From assembly GCA_035571835.1 (NCBI GenBank), contig DATNBU010000028.1, positions 124,001 through 188,000 of the forward strand: DNA of 64,000 bases, written 5' to 3'. Made by a program: the position numbers and the translations under genes. Shown here piece after piece: positions 8,886 to 17,681 of the stretch. Origin of the DNA: Candidatus Limnocylindrales bacterium (lineage in GTDB: Bacteria; Desulfobacterota; Binatia; UBA1149; CAITLU01). The notes below the pieces were generated by a model, which ran no database searches, was not told the origin of the DNA, and worked only from the letters and a program-made list of their open reading frames with translations. Every line of letters starts with the position of its first letter. Within the stretch, counting starts at the first letter, position 1.

Positions 8886-9827
8886 TCACCCGCACGCCAC
8901 ACAACTCAGCTCCACCGCCTGCCCCACGCTCAACCTGAGCACCCGCAGCGCATCCGAAACCGACGTCGGCGACCCGCCGCCGCTCGAATCCACGTCGCAG
9001 ATGCATACGTCGCAGCTCTTCGTGCCGACGCTGGTGCGCAGGATGTGAAGCGCGTCCGTCACCGTAATCGATCCCGAATCGTCCGCGTCGCCGCACGAAA
9101 GGATCTCGCACGAAGCGTTGCAGAACTCTCCGGAGACCCAGACCGGACTGTCGTCGTCGCAGGCCTCTCCCTGTTCGAGCACGCCGTTGCCGCACGGGCC
9201 GGTGAACACGTCGCCGCGCACGGCAAAGTCGTCGAACGACGCTTCGGCAAGCCCGCCCTGCCCGCCTTCCTCGCCGAGGAACACGCCGATTTGTACGGGC
9301 CCGGCGAGCACGGGGTTCGTCGCTTCGTTCAGGACGACGAACCCGGCTCCGGCATCGTACTCGTGGATCAGATGATCGCCGATGCGGCGGATGCGAAGCG
9401 TAAGCGTGGTGGCGGGCGCGGGAATCGAGTTCCGCTGATCGAGCGGGCTGACGACGAAGTTCGACTGCAGGTTGCCGCCGCCGGTGAAGTAGATGTCGGT
9501 AAATCCGGCCGCCGAGATATGCGACGAGACGAGCCCCGCTGCGGTGCCGCTCGTGATCGTCGTGCGTTCGGCGACCACGGTGGCCTCGAAGTCGCCCTTG
9601 ATCGTGAACGCCGAGGTCACGTTGACGAAGCCGTTTCCCTGGCCCTCGAGCTTGGCCAGCACGAGCTCGCCTCCGGTGACTGAAATCTCGAAGCCCGCCG
9701 GCTTGCTGATCGAGTACGACGCCGGATCCAGATCGTTTCCGGTGAATGCATCGCCGAACTCCGCGGCCGAAGCGGCACAAGGGATCAGGGCAAGAAGTGT
9801 CGTCGCAAACAGCAGAGTCGATCGCAT
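8886..9827 (-). CDS. Secreted lectin-fold-like protein with dockerin-like C-terminus
   Basis: 313 residues. The start at 9827 has GAGGAGGA just upstream and begins a clear signal peptide (RSTLLFATTLLALIPCAASA). Residues 25-215 look like a concanavalin A/laminin-G-type beta-sandwich (LTLRIRRIGDHLIHEYDAG, ASFDDFAV). A Cys-rich linker CGNGVLEQGEACDDD follows. The end has two calcium-loop repeats, CGDADDSGSITVTDALHIL and CDVDSSG...VSDALRVL, framed by cysteines. An extracellular binding protein is inferred; no catalytic residues are recognised. Confidence 0.82.
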   Translation of the reverse strand: MRSTLLFATTLLALIPCAASAAEFGDAFTGNDLDPASYSISKPAGFEISVTGGELVLAKLEGQGNGFVNVTSAFTIKGDFEATVVAERTTITSGTAAGLVSSHISAAGFTDIYFTGGGNLQSNFVVSPLDQRNSIPAPATTLTLRIRRIGDHLIHEYDAGAGFVVLNEATNPVLAGPVQIGVFLGEEGGQGGLAEASFDDFAVRGDVFTGPCGNGVLEQGEACDDDSPVWVSGEFCNASCEILSCGDADDSGSITVTDALHILRTSVGTKSCDVCICDVDSSGGGSPTSVSDALRVLRLSVGQAVELSCVACG

Positions 9828-10015
9828 GGCGGGAATCCTCCTCATGTTGCACGCCTGCACGGATTGAGAACGGGCAATCCGTGTCCCCCGCACGGCCCCG
9901 CCGCGAAGCCCGTATCCGCTATCAGTTTTGGCAGCGCGCGATCAACGAAAGCCCAGCAAATCCCGACTCGTATGGGCGTTCACTGGGCAGTGGTGCAAAC
10001 CCCGGAGTGGGGCAA

Positions 10016-10045
10016 TTGACACGTTTGTCAAACACACCTTACAAG
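10016..10045 (+). promoter_or_regulatory. Sigma70-type promoter with palindrome over the -35 box
   Basis: A perfect TTGACA -35 box at 10016-10021 is followed after 18 bases by TACAAG at 10040-10045. The -35 box is the left arm of the palindrome TTGACA-cgtt-TGTCAA (10016-10031), suggesting a repressor site. The small gene at 10126 lies about 75 bases downstream of the expected transcription start. Confidence 0.5.
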
Positions 10046-10125
10046 TGAACCCGGCCCGAAGCGCGAAACGCCACTGTCCTCACCCCGAACGGGTAGACGG
10101 TGATTGTTCGAGAAGGAGAGTACTG

Positions 10126-10341
10126 GTGGTCAACCTTACCAATCCGTTCAAGTCCGCCCCGAAGTCTCCCGGCCAGGCCTTTGCCAGGATGGTCTCCGAG
10201 CTCGAGCCCGACCGGCTGACCGAATCCGAGATCACCCGCGAGTTCGTCCAGGCCAAGCTGGCCGAGGCGAGCTCCGATGCGAGCGAGCACGAGTCGAGGA
10301 CAAGGGCGCTTCTGGCGCGCCTGTTCCCGATGCCGCACTAG
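10126..10341 (+). CDS. Small 71-residue protein of unknown function
   Basis: Starts at a GTG with GAAGGAGAG at 10112-10119. The product is charged and probably helical (PGQAFARMVSELEPD, then RLTESEITREFVQAKLAEA, ending ARLFPMPH). It has no signal peptide or membrane segment. Its own promoter-like region with a palindrome lies just upstream, and a 9-bp hairpin follows the stop. The open frame extends upstream, but without a ribosome binding site and across the promoter. I do not recognise the family. Confidence 0.6.
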   Translation: MVNLTNPFKSAPKSPGQAFARMVSELEPDRLTESEITREFVQAKLAEASSDASEHESRTRALLARLFPMPH

Positions 10342-10376
10342 CCGCAGCCACGATGCCGCGTCTCCTCGCGGCCCGA

Positions 10377-10399
10377 GGCCGCTGAAAACGTCAGCGGCC
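10377..10399 (+). terminator. Hairpin after the 71-residue gene
   Basis: Perfect 9-bp stem GGCCGCTGA / TCAGCGGCC with a 5-base loop, 35 bases after the stop at 10341. No T-run follows directly, so it is a weak terminator candidate or a mRNA 3' end stabiliser. Confidence 0.4.
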
Positions 10400-10426
10400 A
10401 TCCCGCTCGCCTCCGTTCGATTCAGC

Positions 10427-10462
10427 AAAAAAAGGCGGCCGCAGCTTTCCGCTGCGGCCGCC
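10427..10462 (-). terminator. Intrinsic terminator of the beta-helix operon
   Basis: Read on the minus strand, a perfect 12-bp GC stem (GGCGGCCGCAGC / GCTGCGGCCGCC, loop tttcc on plus) is followed by seven T residues (plus-strand A-run 10427-10433). It lies 22 bases after the stop of the gene ending at 10484. Confidence 0.92.
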
Positions 10463-10483
10463 TCTGTACCGACGCTTCACTTC

Positions 10484-11338
10484 CTACAGGCAGTCGAGCG
10501 CGCTCCCGAACGTCGGCGGCACCAGGCGGTCGAGCTGGCAGCTGCACGGGGAGACGGCACTCACCCCGCGATCGTCCGCGCAGATGTTGTGCGTGAACGT
10601 CGCGTTGGCCGAAGTGATGTCGAACGGCACCGAGCCGTCGACGCCCTCGATCACGACGTTGTCCTGCAGCCGGAAGTACGTGCTGTCGGTATTGTAGATG
10701 CCGGCTGTCGAGTAGCCGCGCACCATGTTCTTGCGAACGTACGGTCCGGTGGCCGCGCTCTTTCCATAGACGCGGATTCCGACGCTGCCGCCGTCGATCC
10801 TGTTCTCTTCGACGAGGTCGGCGCTGTCCTGGATGCTCACGTTGATCCCGGTGCCGCCGGACGCGGGCAGGATCACGTTTCGCTGATACGCCTTGCCGTT
10901 GTTGCCGGCGTTGTCCCACAGGATCCCGGTGGTCGCGCCCGTGATCTTCAGGTCCTTTACGGTCCCGCAGTTATGCACGCCGGATGAGAACGTGCCCGTG
11001 CCGGCTGCGACGTCGTTGATGGTATCGACCGCAACGTTGCTCTGGATCGTACTGTTGACGCCCGAGCCGTCACACTCGACTGCCGGGCCGCACCCGCCCG
11101 AACGATTGCACGTGATCGTCCAGCCGTTGGTGTCGAGATTGCGTCCGTCGTTGATCTTGATGCAGGCATCGGTGTTGGTTGCGCTCACGGCACCGCCGAG
11201 GCGGTAGTCGTTCGCGCCTCCGTATGAGCCGCATCCGTAGATGGTGGTGATGGCCAGTGCCGGGCCGGCCGTGGCGGCGACGAGGCCCGCTGCCACGAAG
11301 AAAGTGGCGACTGCTGTGAAATTGCGTCCTTTTCTCAT
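10484..11338 (-). CDS. Secreted right-handed beta-helix protein
   Basis: 284 residues. The start at 11338 has AAGGAGAC upstream and begins a signal peptide (FTAVATFFVAAGLVAATAGPALA). The mature part has short turns rich in Gly, Asn and Asp (GVHNCGTVKDLKITGATTG, NRIDGGSVGIRVYGKS) typical of pectate-lyase-like parallel beta-helices. Scattered cysteine pairs are present. It lies 74 bases downstream of a second beta-helix gene on the same strand and has its own strong terminator. A surface or extracellular polysaccharide-binding or lyase role is possible; no catalytic residues can be assigned. Confidence 0.82.
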   Translation of the reverse strand: MRKGRNFTAVATFFVAAGLVAATAGPALAITTIYGCGSYGGANDYRLGGAVSATNTDACIKINDGRNLDTNGWTITCNRSGGCGPAVECDGSGVNSTIQSNVAVDTINDVAAGTGTFSSGVHNCGTVKDLKITGATTGILWDNAGNNGKAYQRNVILPASGGTGINVSIQDSADLVEENRIDGGSVGIRVYGKSAATGPYVRKNMVRGYSTAGIYNTDSTYFRLQDNVVIEGVDGSVPFDITSANATFTHNICADDRGVSAVSPCSCQLDRLVPPTFGSALDCL

Positions 11339-11412
11339 GATTCGAAGTCTCCTTTCGATAGTGTCGTCGTCTTGAACGCGATGTTCGGTGATTCCGTATG
11401 CGCTGAAGCCTC

Positions 11413-12945
11413 TCAGAGCAGCGGGTACGACATGGGCGGATCGACCATCTCGCACTGGCTGGCGCACGCACACATCAGGTGGCTGAACGCGGCGGAGGAG
11501 ATCGCATAGCAGCCTGTCGATGTTGCCGTAGGATCGTCGTAGAGCAGGTTGTTCTTGAATTCTGCCCAGCTCGACGAAGAGCCGGTCGCATAGAGCGCGT
11601 CCGTCGTCGATCCGCTGACGGAATTGTCTCCGATCAGCGCTTTACCCGTGCCGATGTTGAGCACGCCGTCGACCGACACCCCGTAACTGCCTCCGCGGAG
11701 CCAGTTGTTCTCGATGCTCGCGGTGTTGCGCGTCGCCATCCAGGCGGATACCGCCGTGGTGTCGGCATCGATCGTGCTGTTCTTGAGCGACGTGAGCGCC
11801 AGCCCGTTCGAATTGAAGACTCCGGTATCGACGCCGTCGCCGATCCGGACGCTGTCGACGTTCGAACAGTTTACGATCCCCTGCGCGAAGTTCCCCCGGA
11901 TGCCGCCCTTTGCGAACGTATCCGAGCTGTCCTTGATCAAAACGTTGGTGGCGGCACACGTAATCGCCGCCCCTCCGGTCGAAGAGTTGGAGATGGTGTG
12001 TCCATTCAGATCGATCGTCACGGCGCCCGTCACGTTCAGGCACGTGCCGCTCGTGGCCGCGAGGTCGAGGCTCGACGTGAGCGTGTAGTTGCTCGTGATG
12101 TTGGTTCCCGGACACGCGCCCGGCGAGCCATACTCCGGAAAGTCGAACGAGACGTCGCTTACGGGCGTGCACGAGGCATCGGCGCAATCGTCGTCGTCGC
12201 AGTACAGCCGGTCGACCAGCGCTCCGGAAGCCAGCGATATGCAGTATGCAGGATCCGGGTATGCGTCGGCGGGATCCTGTTCGATCAGGTAATTGGTGCG
12301 CAGGTCGATCAGGCCCGTACCGCTCGAGATCTGGTAGTACTTGCCGTTGCGAACGACGTTATGGTCGATTCTCGCGCGACCTGCGCCGCTGGTATCGAGC
12401 ATGCTGGTGATTTCGAGGCCGATATTCGTGGCGTGGACGTTGTTGTAGGAAATGTTCGACGACCGGTTCTTCAGCTTTACGGAAACGGCGAACGTATCGG
12501 CACTGACATAGCTGTTGGTCAGTGAGTCGAGCGCATACGTCGAGTTATATACGCCGTAAATCATCGAACCATCGATCTTGACGCCATCGATGTTCTCGCA
12601 ATTGAGGATTCCGTAGCTCATCACGCCGGAAATCGTGCCCTTGGTGGCAGAGCTGTCTTTGATCGTGACGCCGGCGCTCTGGCAGCCGATCGCAGAGATA
12701 CCAATGCCGGTGCCGCCGGTCCGGGTGATGCTATGGCCATGAAGGTCGACGGTTCCGCCGCCGCTGAAATAAAAGCAGCTGCCGACACCGGTCCACGTGT
12801 AGTCATCGGCAAGGTCGAACGTGCCGCCCGCAAGATTGTTCAGGGTGCCGGGGCACGTCGTCGTTGCGCCGGCGCCCGCAGAGAACAGTACGACGACCGC
12901 TGCGTGGAGCGCACCGAGTCGCCAGAATGGTTTTCGAATACTCAT
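11413..12945 (-). CDS. Secreted double beta-helix protein
   Basis: 510 residues. The start at 12945 follows AAAGGAGAGG and opens a signal peptide ending GAGATTTCPG. Two homologous halves are visible. Each begins with a CPGTxxxx segment, then VDLHGHSITR or IDLNGHTISN, then VTIKDSSATKG or VLIKDSSDTFAKG, then (I)LNCENIDGVKIDG or IVNCSNVDSVRIGD. This is an internal duplication of a right-handed beta-helix. It precedes the single-unit paralogue at 10484-11338 and probably shares its transcript. Function is unknown beyond export and a likely carbohydrate-facing fold. Confidence 0.82.
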   Translation of the reverse strand: MSIRKPFWRLGALHAAVVVLFSAGAGATTTCPGTLNNLAGGTFDLADDYTWTGVGSCFYFSGGGTVDLHGHSITRTGGTGIGISAIGCQSAGVTIKDSSATKGTISGVMSYGILNCENIDGVKIDGSMIYGVYNSTYALDSLTNSYVSADTFAVSVKLKNRSSNISYNNVHATNIGLEITSMLDTSGAGRARIDHNVVRNGKYYQISSGTGLIDLRTNYLIEQDPADAYPDPAYCISLASGALVDRLYCDDDDCADASCTPVSDVSFDFPEYGSPGACPGTNITSNYTLTSSLDLAATSGTCLNVTGAVTIDLNGHTISNSSTGGAAITCAATNVLIKDSSDTFAKGGIRGNFAQGIVNCSNVDSVRIGDGVDTGVFNSNGLALTSLKNSTIDADTTAVSAWMATRNTASIENNWLRGGSYGVSVDGVLNIGTGKALIGDNSVSGSTTDALYATGSSSSWAEFKNNLLYDDPTATSTGCYAISSAAFSHLMCACASQCEMVDPPMSYPLL

Positions 12946-12991
12946 GGATCCCTCTCCTTTTGTGATGACTCGCGAAAGCACGAGTGGTGCG

Positions 12992-13021
12992 CTGATAGTG
13001 CGGCGTTCGTCATCGCGTCAA
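12992..13021 (-). promoter_or_regulatory. Candidate promoter of the beta-helix operon
   Basis: On the minus strand TTGACG (plus 13016-13021) and TATCAG (plus 12992-12997) are spaced by 18 bases, about 45 bases upstream of the start at 12945. Confidence 0.45.
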
Positions 13022-13567
13022 GAAAATCACGACGTAAATCGACGACGGCGCGTCGCGAGCATGCTGTGAAAAATCGATTCGCGACGACGGGATCGACAGC
13101 ACTCAACGTTTTGTTGTAGCCCGATGAGGTGCGTTTCCGCCGCTCAACGCAGCGGGATCGCGCGCGATCTGTATCGACAGAAAGCGCGACTGTCCGGTGT
13201 GACTGCTCTTACTTGCGAAGAAGCGAAGCCGGTGATTTTGCGCGCGCGGCAACAGACGGACGTCGTCGCTGCGTATGTACAGCGGGCTTGCGCACGCGCA
13301 GTTTCGTGTCCGAATTTTTTACGCGAAGACAGTTTTTGAAGTCCGCGACCAATCGTCGACTCGGAAACGGCTTCGCGCTGCACGTCCGGTCAACTGCTAC
13401 AGGCGGAGCCACGGGGGGCTCGGCAATTGATCTCCGAATCGCAGACGAACAGGATCGCCATGGCGACTACGCATTCCGCACAGCGATGCAGAGCATCGCT
13501 GTGCGGAAGCGGACATCGACAACGCAGCTACAAAAACCGCGGAAGTTACCGGTGCGAGCCGGCGTTC
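13022..13567. other. Intergenic stretch with a perfect 16-bp inverted repeat
   Basis: No convincing gene. At 13474-13508 a perfect 16-bp inverted repeat with a 3-base loop (arms TTCCGCACAGCGATGC and its complement) lies about 60 bases beyond the stop of the minus-strand gene ending at 13568. It has no T-run on either strand. It could stabilise that mRNA's 3' end or be a weak terminator. The rest is AT-richer than the neighbours and probably regulatory. Confidence 0.5.
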
Positions 13568-14566
13568 CTAGGCGCCACCGCCGCCCCTCGGGCAGTTCAG
13601 CGTAACGGGCGAGCTTACGGCCTTCTTGAGCACGATCAGCGCGTCGGACGCCGTAACGCTTCCGCTGCTGTTCACATCGCACACCGAAAGAGCACACGTT
13701 GCCGAATTGACGGCGACTTTGAGCGTAAACAGTGCATCGGACGCTTTCGGCAGCTCACCGGTCGAGTTGGTCGGCTTGCCGCACGGCACGAGGTTGCACT
13801 CGGCGTCGCAGGCTTCGCCGTTTACGAACTCCGTGTCACCGTCGTCGCATTCCTCGGGATCTTCGACGACGCCGTTTCCGCACTCCTGCCCGCCGCCCGG
13901 TTCGCCGGCGATGCAGTCACCGGCCTGGCACTTGTCGTTCACCGTGCATGTGCTGCCGTCCTCGCACGGTGTGCTGTCGGGGCGGTCGACGGGGTTCGAA
14001 CAGGTGTAACCGGAGTCCTCGTCCGGCTCGCAGGTAGCCGTCGTGCACTGCGTGTCGCAGATATGCGTCGGGGTCGATTCGCATTCGCCCGTGAAGATAT
14101 TGCAGTGGAAATCGCACGAATCCGGCGCCGGGTCGCACTTGGGCTCCGGCGAGCAGAACGTGACGGTAAAGACCGTCGTGCAGGTGCCGGTAAAACACGG
14201 GTTAAGCAGGTCCTGCCTGCAGGGCGCGCCGTCCGGAATCTTTTCGGCAATGCACTCGCCGCCCGAGCAGGTACCGTTCTGCTCGGCGCACAGGTCGAAC
14301 GCTTCGCACGGCGTACCGTCGTCGGCCGGAGACGCCTCACACGTTCCGTTCAAGCATTTTCCCACCGTACAAGCGTCCAGCGTCTGGCAGGAATGGCCAT
14401 TGTTGCCGGGGGTTTCTTCGCAGGTGCCGTCTTCGAGGCACGTGCCGACAGTGCATTCGTTGAAGGTTTCGCACGAGACCGATGCGGCCGATACGGCGCC
14501 CGCGCCCGCCAGACTCGCGATGAGCGAAAGCGTGGAAATGATGCGGAACGTAATGCGACGGTTCAT
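13568..14566 (-). CDS. Secreted Cys-rich protein with dockerin-like C-terminus
   Basis: 332 residues from the ATG at 14566, preceded by AAGGAAGG and starting a signal peptide (RIISTLSLIASLAGAGAVSA). Residues 27-235 are tandem Cys-rich repeats of the CTVGTCLEDGTCEETPGNNG type. A CGNGVVEDPEECDDGD segment follows. The end holds two dockerin-like units (KASDALFTLKVAV and CDVNSSGSVTASDALIVL). The first lacks a proper calcium loop and ends in a Gly-rich tail. The layout repeats that of the genes at 3 and 8886. A structural or adhesive extracellular role is inferred. Confidence 0.82.
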   Translation of the reverse strand: MNRRITFRIISTLSLIASLAGAGAVSAASVSCETFNECTVGTCLEDGTCEETPGNNGHSCQTLDACTVGKCLNGTCEASPADDGTPCEAFDLCAEQNGTCSGGECIAEKIPDGAPCRQDLLNPCFTGTCTTVFTVTFCSPEPKCDPAPDSCDFHCNIFTGECESTPTHICDTQCTTATCEPDEDSGYTCSNPVDRPDSTPCEDGSTCTVNDKCQAGDCIAGEPGGGQECGNGVVEDPEECDDGDTEFVNGEACDAECNLVPCGKPTNSTGELPKASDALFTLKVAVNSATCALSVCDVNSSGSVTASDALIVLKKAVSSPVTLNCPRGGGGA

Positions 14567-14696
14567 GAGACCTTCCTTGTTCCAGAGTGACCTCTGGCTC
14601 TGCGGCAAATCGCCAACGGTCTCAGATATTGGCGACGGCCGGCGCGAGCGAATGCACGCCGGCGCGATATGGTAGCCGACCACCCTGTCGAGAGTG

Positions 14697-14960
14697 CTAC
14701 AGACGCACCTTGCTCAATCGATCGGCCATGCGCGTCTGCCAGCCGGGGCCGGTCGCCCGCCATCGCGCGATGACGTCGGCGGGAAGACGCAGCGAGATCA
14801 GTTTGCGCGGATTCGACGAGGTCGGGCGTCCGCCCTTGTTGGTTCCGCCCCGCACGGTTTCCGTTATTCCCTGCGGATGCTGCGCGCTGCCGTCGCGCTC
14901 TTCCGCAGCCGCAACGTCGGTGTCCTGATAACGACGTGAAATGGTCTCGATCGCGATCAT
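14697..14960 (-). CDS. BrnA-like antitoxin, orphan
   Basis: 87 residues. The C-terminal part (KLISLRLPADVIARWRATG then PGWQTRMADRLSK) matches the ribbon-helix-helix end of BrnA/CopG-type antitoxins, where LRLPxDVxxxWxxxGxGxQTRM is typical. The first 45 residues are polar and poorly conserved. BrnA normally follows the toxin gene brnT, binds the toxin and represses the shared promoter. No BrnT-like frame is present upstream (14961-15744) or downstream, so this copy looks orphaned. It could still regulate a distant operon. Confidence 0.65.
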   Translation of the reverse strand: MIAIETISRRYQDTDVAAAEERDGSAQHPQGITETVRGGTNKGGRPTSSNPRKLISLRLPADVIARWRATGPGWQTRMADRLSKVRL

Positions 14961-15744
14961 CGACTGTCCTCCCCTTCCAGTACGAAAACCGGCGGCCGTT
15001 CGCGCTGGCGAACAGTCGCCGGACGGGTCGAGCGCGGCTCAGCACGTGCAGAGCCTGGATCTGCGAGGCCGGCGCTCGACCCGCTCGAGCGCCGGCGGCC
15101 GATCGCTCCGGCATCCGTTGGCTGACGCCCCTTTCCCGCGTCCGCCGGCTGATGCATGCCGTCGGATCCGTCGCGACAGTAACGGCCGCGCCGCCGCCGA
15201 CAATACTTGTGTAGCCGTTTCGCGCAGAAACTTTTTTAGACGTCACGAGAATTGGTGCGCGAACACTTCGAACACGGGAGTTTTTGTAGATGCGCGCGCC
15301 GCTGCGGTCGCCTCGCAGCATCCACCCGCGAGAACCCGGAACGACATCGGCGTTACCTGCCAACATGGATGTCAGAGTCCTGCGACATCTCCGCGATCCA
15401 TGGCAGTTACGTTTCGACGCTCTGCATCGACCCACGAATCGCGCGCCGCAATCCGCGAGTTGTCGGAGGCGTACCGGGATTGCCCCGAAGAATTCGCAGA
15501 ACTGGACCGCTCGATCTCGTCGCAACGACGTTTTCACAACGCCGTCCCGCTGACCGAAGTCGCCAGCTACTCCGGTTGCCGAACTTGTGTTCTGTCCCCA
15601 CTGGGGGGACGAGCGCGTGTTGCCTGCACTCGTTCGCCTCGGAGCTTTTTTCGCAATCGCAGTGATAACATTTCACACGAGTGACGGTGGTCACGCGGTG
15701 TACATCTTTCGTTTGATTCCAGTCCATCGACTGGCTGGTCGTTG
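14961..15744. other. Intergenic stretch, no gene supported
   Basis: About 780 bases. A frame on the plus strand from an ATG at 15400 gives a charged stretch (RAAIRELSEAYRDCPEEF) that could be a small protein, but it has no ribosome binding site and its end degenerates. No toxin partner for the adjacent antitoxin was found. Confidence 0.45.
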
Positions 15745-17463
15745 CTATTTCGTTTGCGGCCGCCACACGCCGTCCCATCCGGACGGCGGCTTCTCGCGGA
15801 ACTCGGCGATGCGTTCGAGCATGACCTCTGCCGCGCGGTCCGCCGGCCGCGCGGCGAGACTCTGCGAGAAAGCTGCGAACGCGGCATCCCAGCTGCCCGC
15901 GCGATAGCAGCGCAGTCCGTCGGCGTAGGTATCGCGCGCGCGCTGAGCAACGTCGTCGAGACAGCCGGTTTCACCGAGCAGCTCGAACACGTCGACGGTC
16001 TCGATTTTGCCCTTTACGGCAATGGTATCGATCTCGCGCATCTCGAACTGCGGGCCGGCCTCGCGCGCGACCGAATCGCTCACGAGGATCCTGGTGCCGT
16101 AGAAACGATTGGCCGCCTCGAGGCGCGCCGCGAGATTCACCGTGTCGCCGATGACGGTGTAGCTGCGCGTGTGGTCCGATCCGATGTTCCCGACGATCAC
16201 TTCGCCGAGCGCAAGGCCGAGTCGCAGATCGATCACCGGCGTATCCCGCCGCAGCCCGGTAAGCTCGGGAAGCTCGCTTCGAAGCGTATCGATGGCGACG
16301 AGCTGCGCGAGCGCCGCACGGCACGCGAGCACCGCGTGCTCGGCATCTTCGACGAACGGCGGACCCCAGAAGGCCATGATCGAATCGCCGATGAACTTGT
16401 CGACGATGCCCTGATATTCCTGCACGGCCAGCGCCTGAAGACCGAAATGCCGGTTGAGCAGCCGCACCATGTTGGCCGGAGTCAGGCGCTCCGAGAGCGC
16501 GGTGAAGCCGACGATGTCGCCGAACGAAACGGTCATCATCTCGCGTCCGCCGTCTTCGCCGGTGATGTCGGCGTCGAGCAGCCGCTTGAGGATGCGCGGA
16601 TCCACGTACCTGCCGAACGTCTCGCGCATCTGCTCTTTGGCGCGCAGCTCGCCGACGAAGAAGTTGAACGACGTCGTCAGCGCGCCGAGCTCGTCCTTGC
16701 TGCGCACGGGCAGCTCGAGGTCGAGCTGGCCCTTCTGCACATTGCCGAGCGCGCCGATCAGCGAGTGCACGGGACGAAGGAGGGCTCTCGTGACCACCAT
16801 CGCGACGAGAAGCCCCAGCAGCACGGTCGATGCCGTGGCCGCCACGCTCAGCCGCACGATGCGGCCCTGCCGCTCGAGTGCCTCCCGGGCCACGTGTTCG
16901 GCACGCCTGGTCGTGATGGTCTGCAGCTCGGCGCGCTGGGTCTGCACGAGCCTCTGAAGCTGGTTGAGTCCGTCGGCAACGAGCACAGCGGCCGCGTGGT
17001 CGCCCTGACGCTGAAGATCGAGGACCTTCGCCTGTTGAGCCGTGATGGCCGGGTACGCAGCCTCGACCTGTCTCAGGAGCGTGCTGAGCTCGAGCGCTTC
17101 GGATGCCGCCCTGGCTCCGATCGCGTCCGGTGAGAGCAGCGTTGCCGCACGTGCGAGCTCATCGTTGAGCAGGCCGGTGAACTCTTCGTAGTTGGCCTGC
17201 GCTTCGGTCAGCACCGTCTGGTTGGGTTCGGGGTGGCTGAGCGCGCCGAACGTGCGCTCGAACGCGAGGCGGCGGCGCAGCCCGTACTCGTTGACGTTCG
17301 AAAGCGAGGTCGCGAGCGGGATGTCGACGTGGGTCAGCGTCTGGAGCTCTTCCTCCAGGCGATCGACCTGCCAGAGCAGGAAGCCGACCAGCGCGATGGT
17401 GAGTGTCAGAAGGAAGACGGCCAGACCGAAGATGCGTGCGCCGATGCTGTTGCGAAACGTCAC
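15745..17463 (-). CDS. Membrane-bound class III adenylate cyclase with HAMP domain
   Basis: 572 residues from a GTG start with AAGGACC upstream. Two membrane helices (about 10-31 and 204-226) flank a periplasmic helical sensor of roughly 170 residues. A HAMP domain (to about 285) and a cyclase domain (305-500) follow. Metal ligands are Asp316 (SFGDIVGFT) and Asp360 (KFIGDSIMAF). Lys356 and Asp440 (VIGDTVN) are the ATP-specifying pair, and Asn443/Arg447 complete the active site, so cAMP is the expected product. A short helical tail ends the protein. The sensed signal is unknown. Confidence 0.93.
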   Translation of the reverse strand: MTFRNSIGARIFGLAVFLLTLTIALVGFLLWQVDRLEEELQTLTHVDIPLATSLSNVNEYGLRRRLAFERTFGALSHPEPNQTVLTEAQANYEEFTGLLNDELARAATLLSPDAIGARAASEALELSTLLRQVEAAYPAITAQQAKVLDLQRQGDHAAAVLVADGLNQLQRLVQTQRAELQTITTRRAEHVAREALERQGRIVRLSVAATASTVLLGLLVAMVVTRALLRPVHSLIGALGNVQKGQLDLELPVRSKDELGALTTSFNFFVGELRAKEQMRETFGRYVDPRILKRLLDADITGEDGGREMMTVSFGDIVGFTALSERLTPANMVRLLNRHFGLQALAVQEYQGIVDKFIGDSIMAFWGPPFVEDAEHAVLACRAALAQLVAIDTLRSELPELTGLRRDTPVIDLRLGLALGEVIVGNIGSDHTRSYTVIGDTVNLAARLEAANRFYGTRILVSDSVAREAGPQFEMREIDTIAVKGKIETVDVFELLGETGCLDDVAQRARDTYADGLRCYRAGSWDAAFAAFSQSLAARPADRAAEVMLERIAEFREKPPSGWDGVWRPQTK

Positions 17464-17681
17464 TGGGCCGGTCCTTACATGCGCCTCCTCTTAGTAGCCA
17501 CGCCCGGCCCGTCGGATGGGCCGCCCCGGGCGCCGCATGCAGCAGAAACCCCGCACCAAAACGCACATTTCGGGCGAAAAAGCTTGACGCCCTTGAGCTT
17601 ATTGGAATAAAAGTCTCCGCGTTCGGACGTTGCCTCGTCTGCCAGCGGCTTTGCGCCGCCGTCAGCGCGACGAGGAACCGA

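Noticed and set aside
14941-15684. Plus-strand open frame possibly encoding a toxin partner or small protein
   Set aside because: No ribosome binding site, composition not protein-like at either end, and no resemblance to BrnT.
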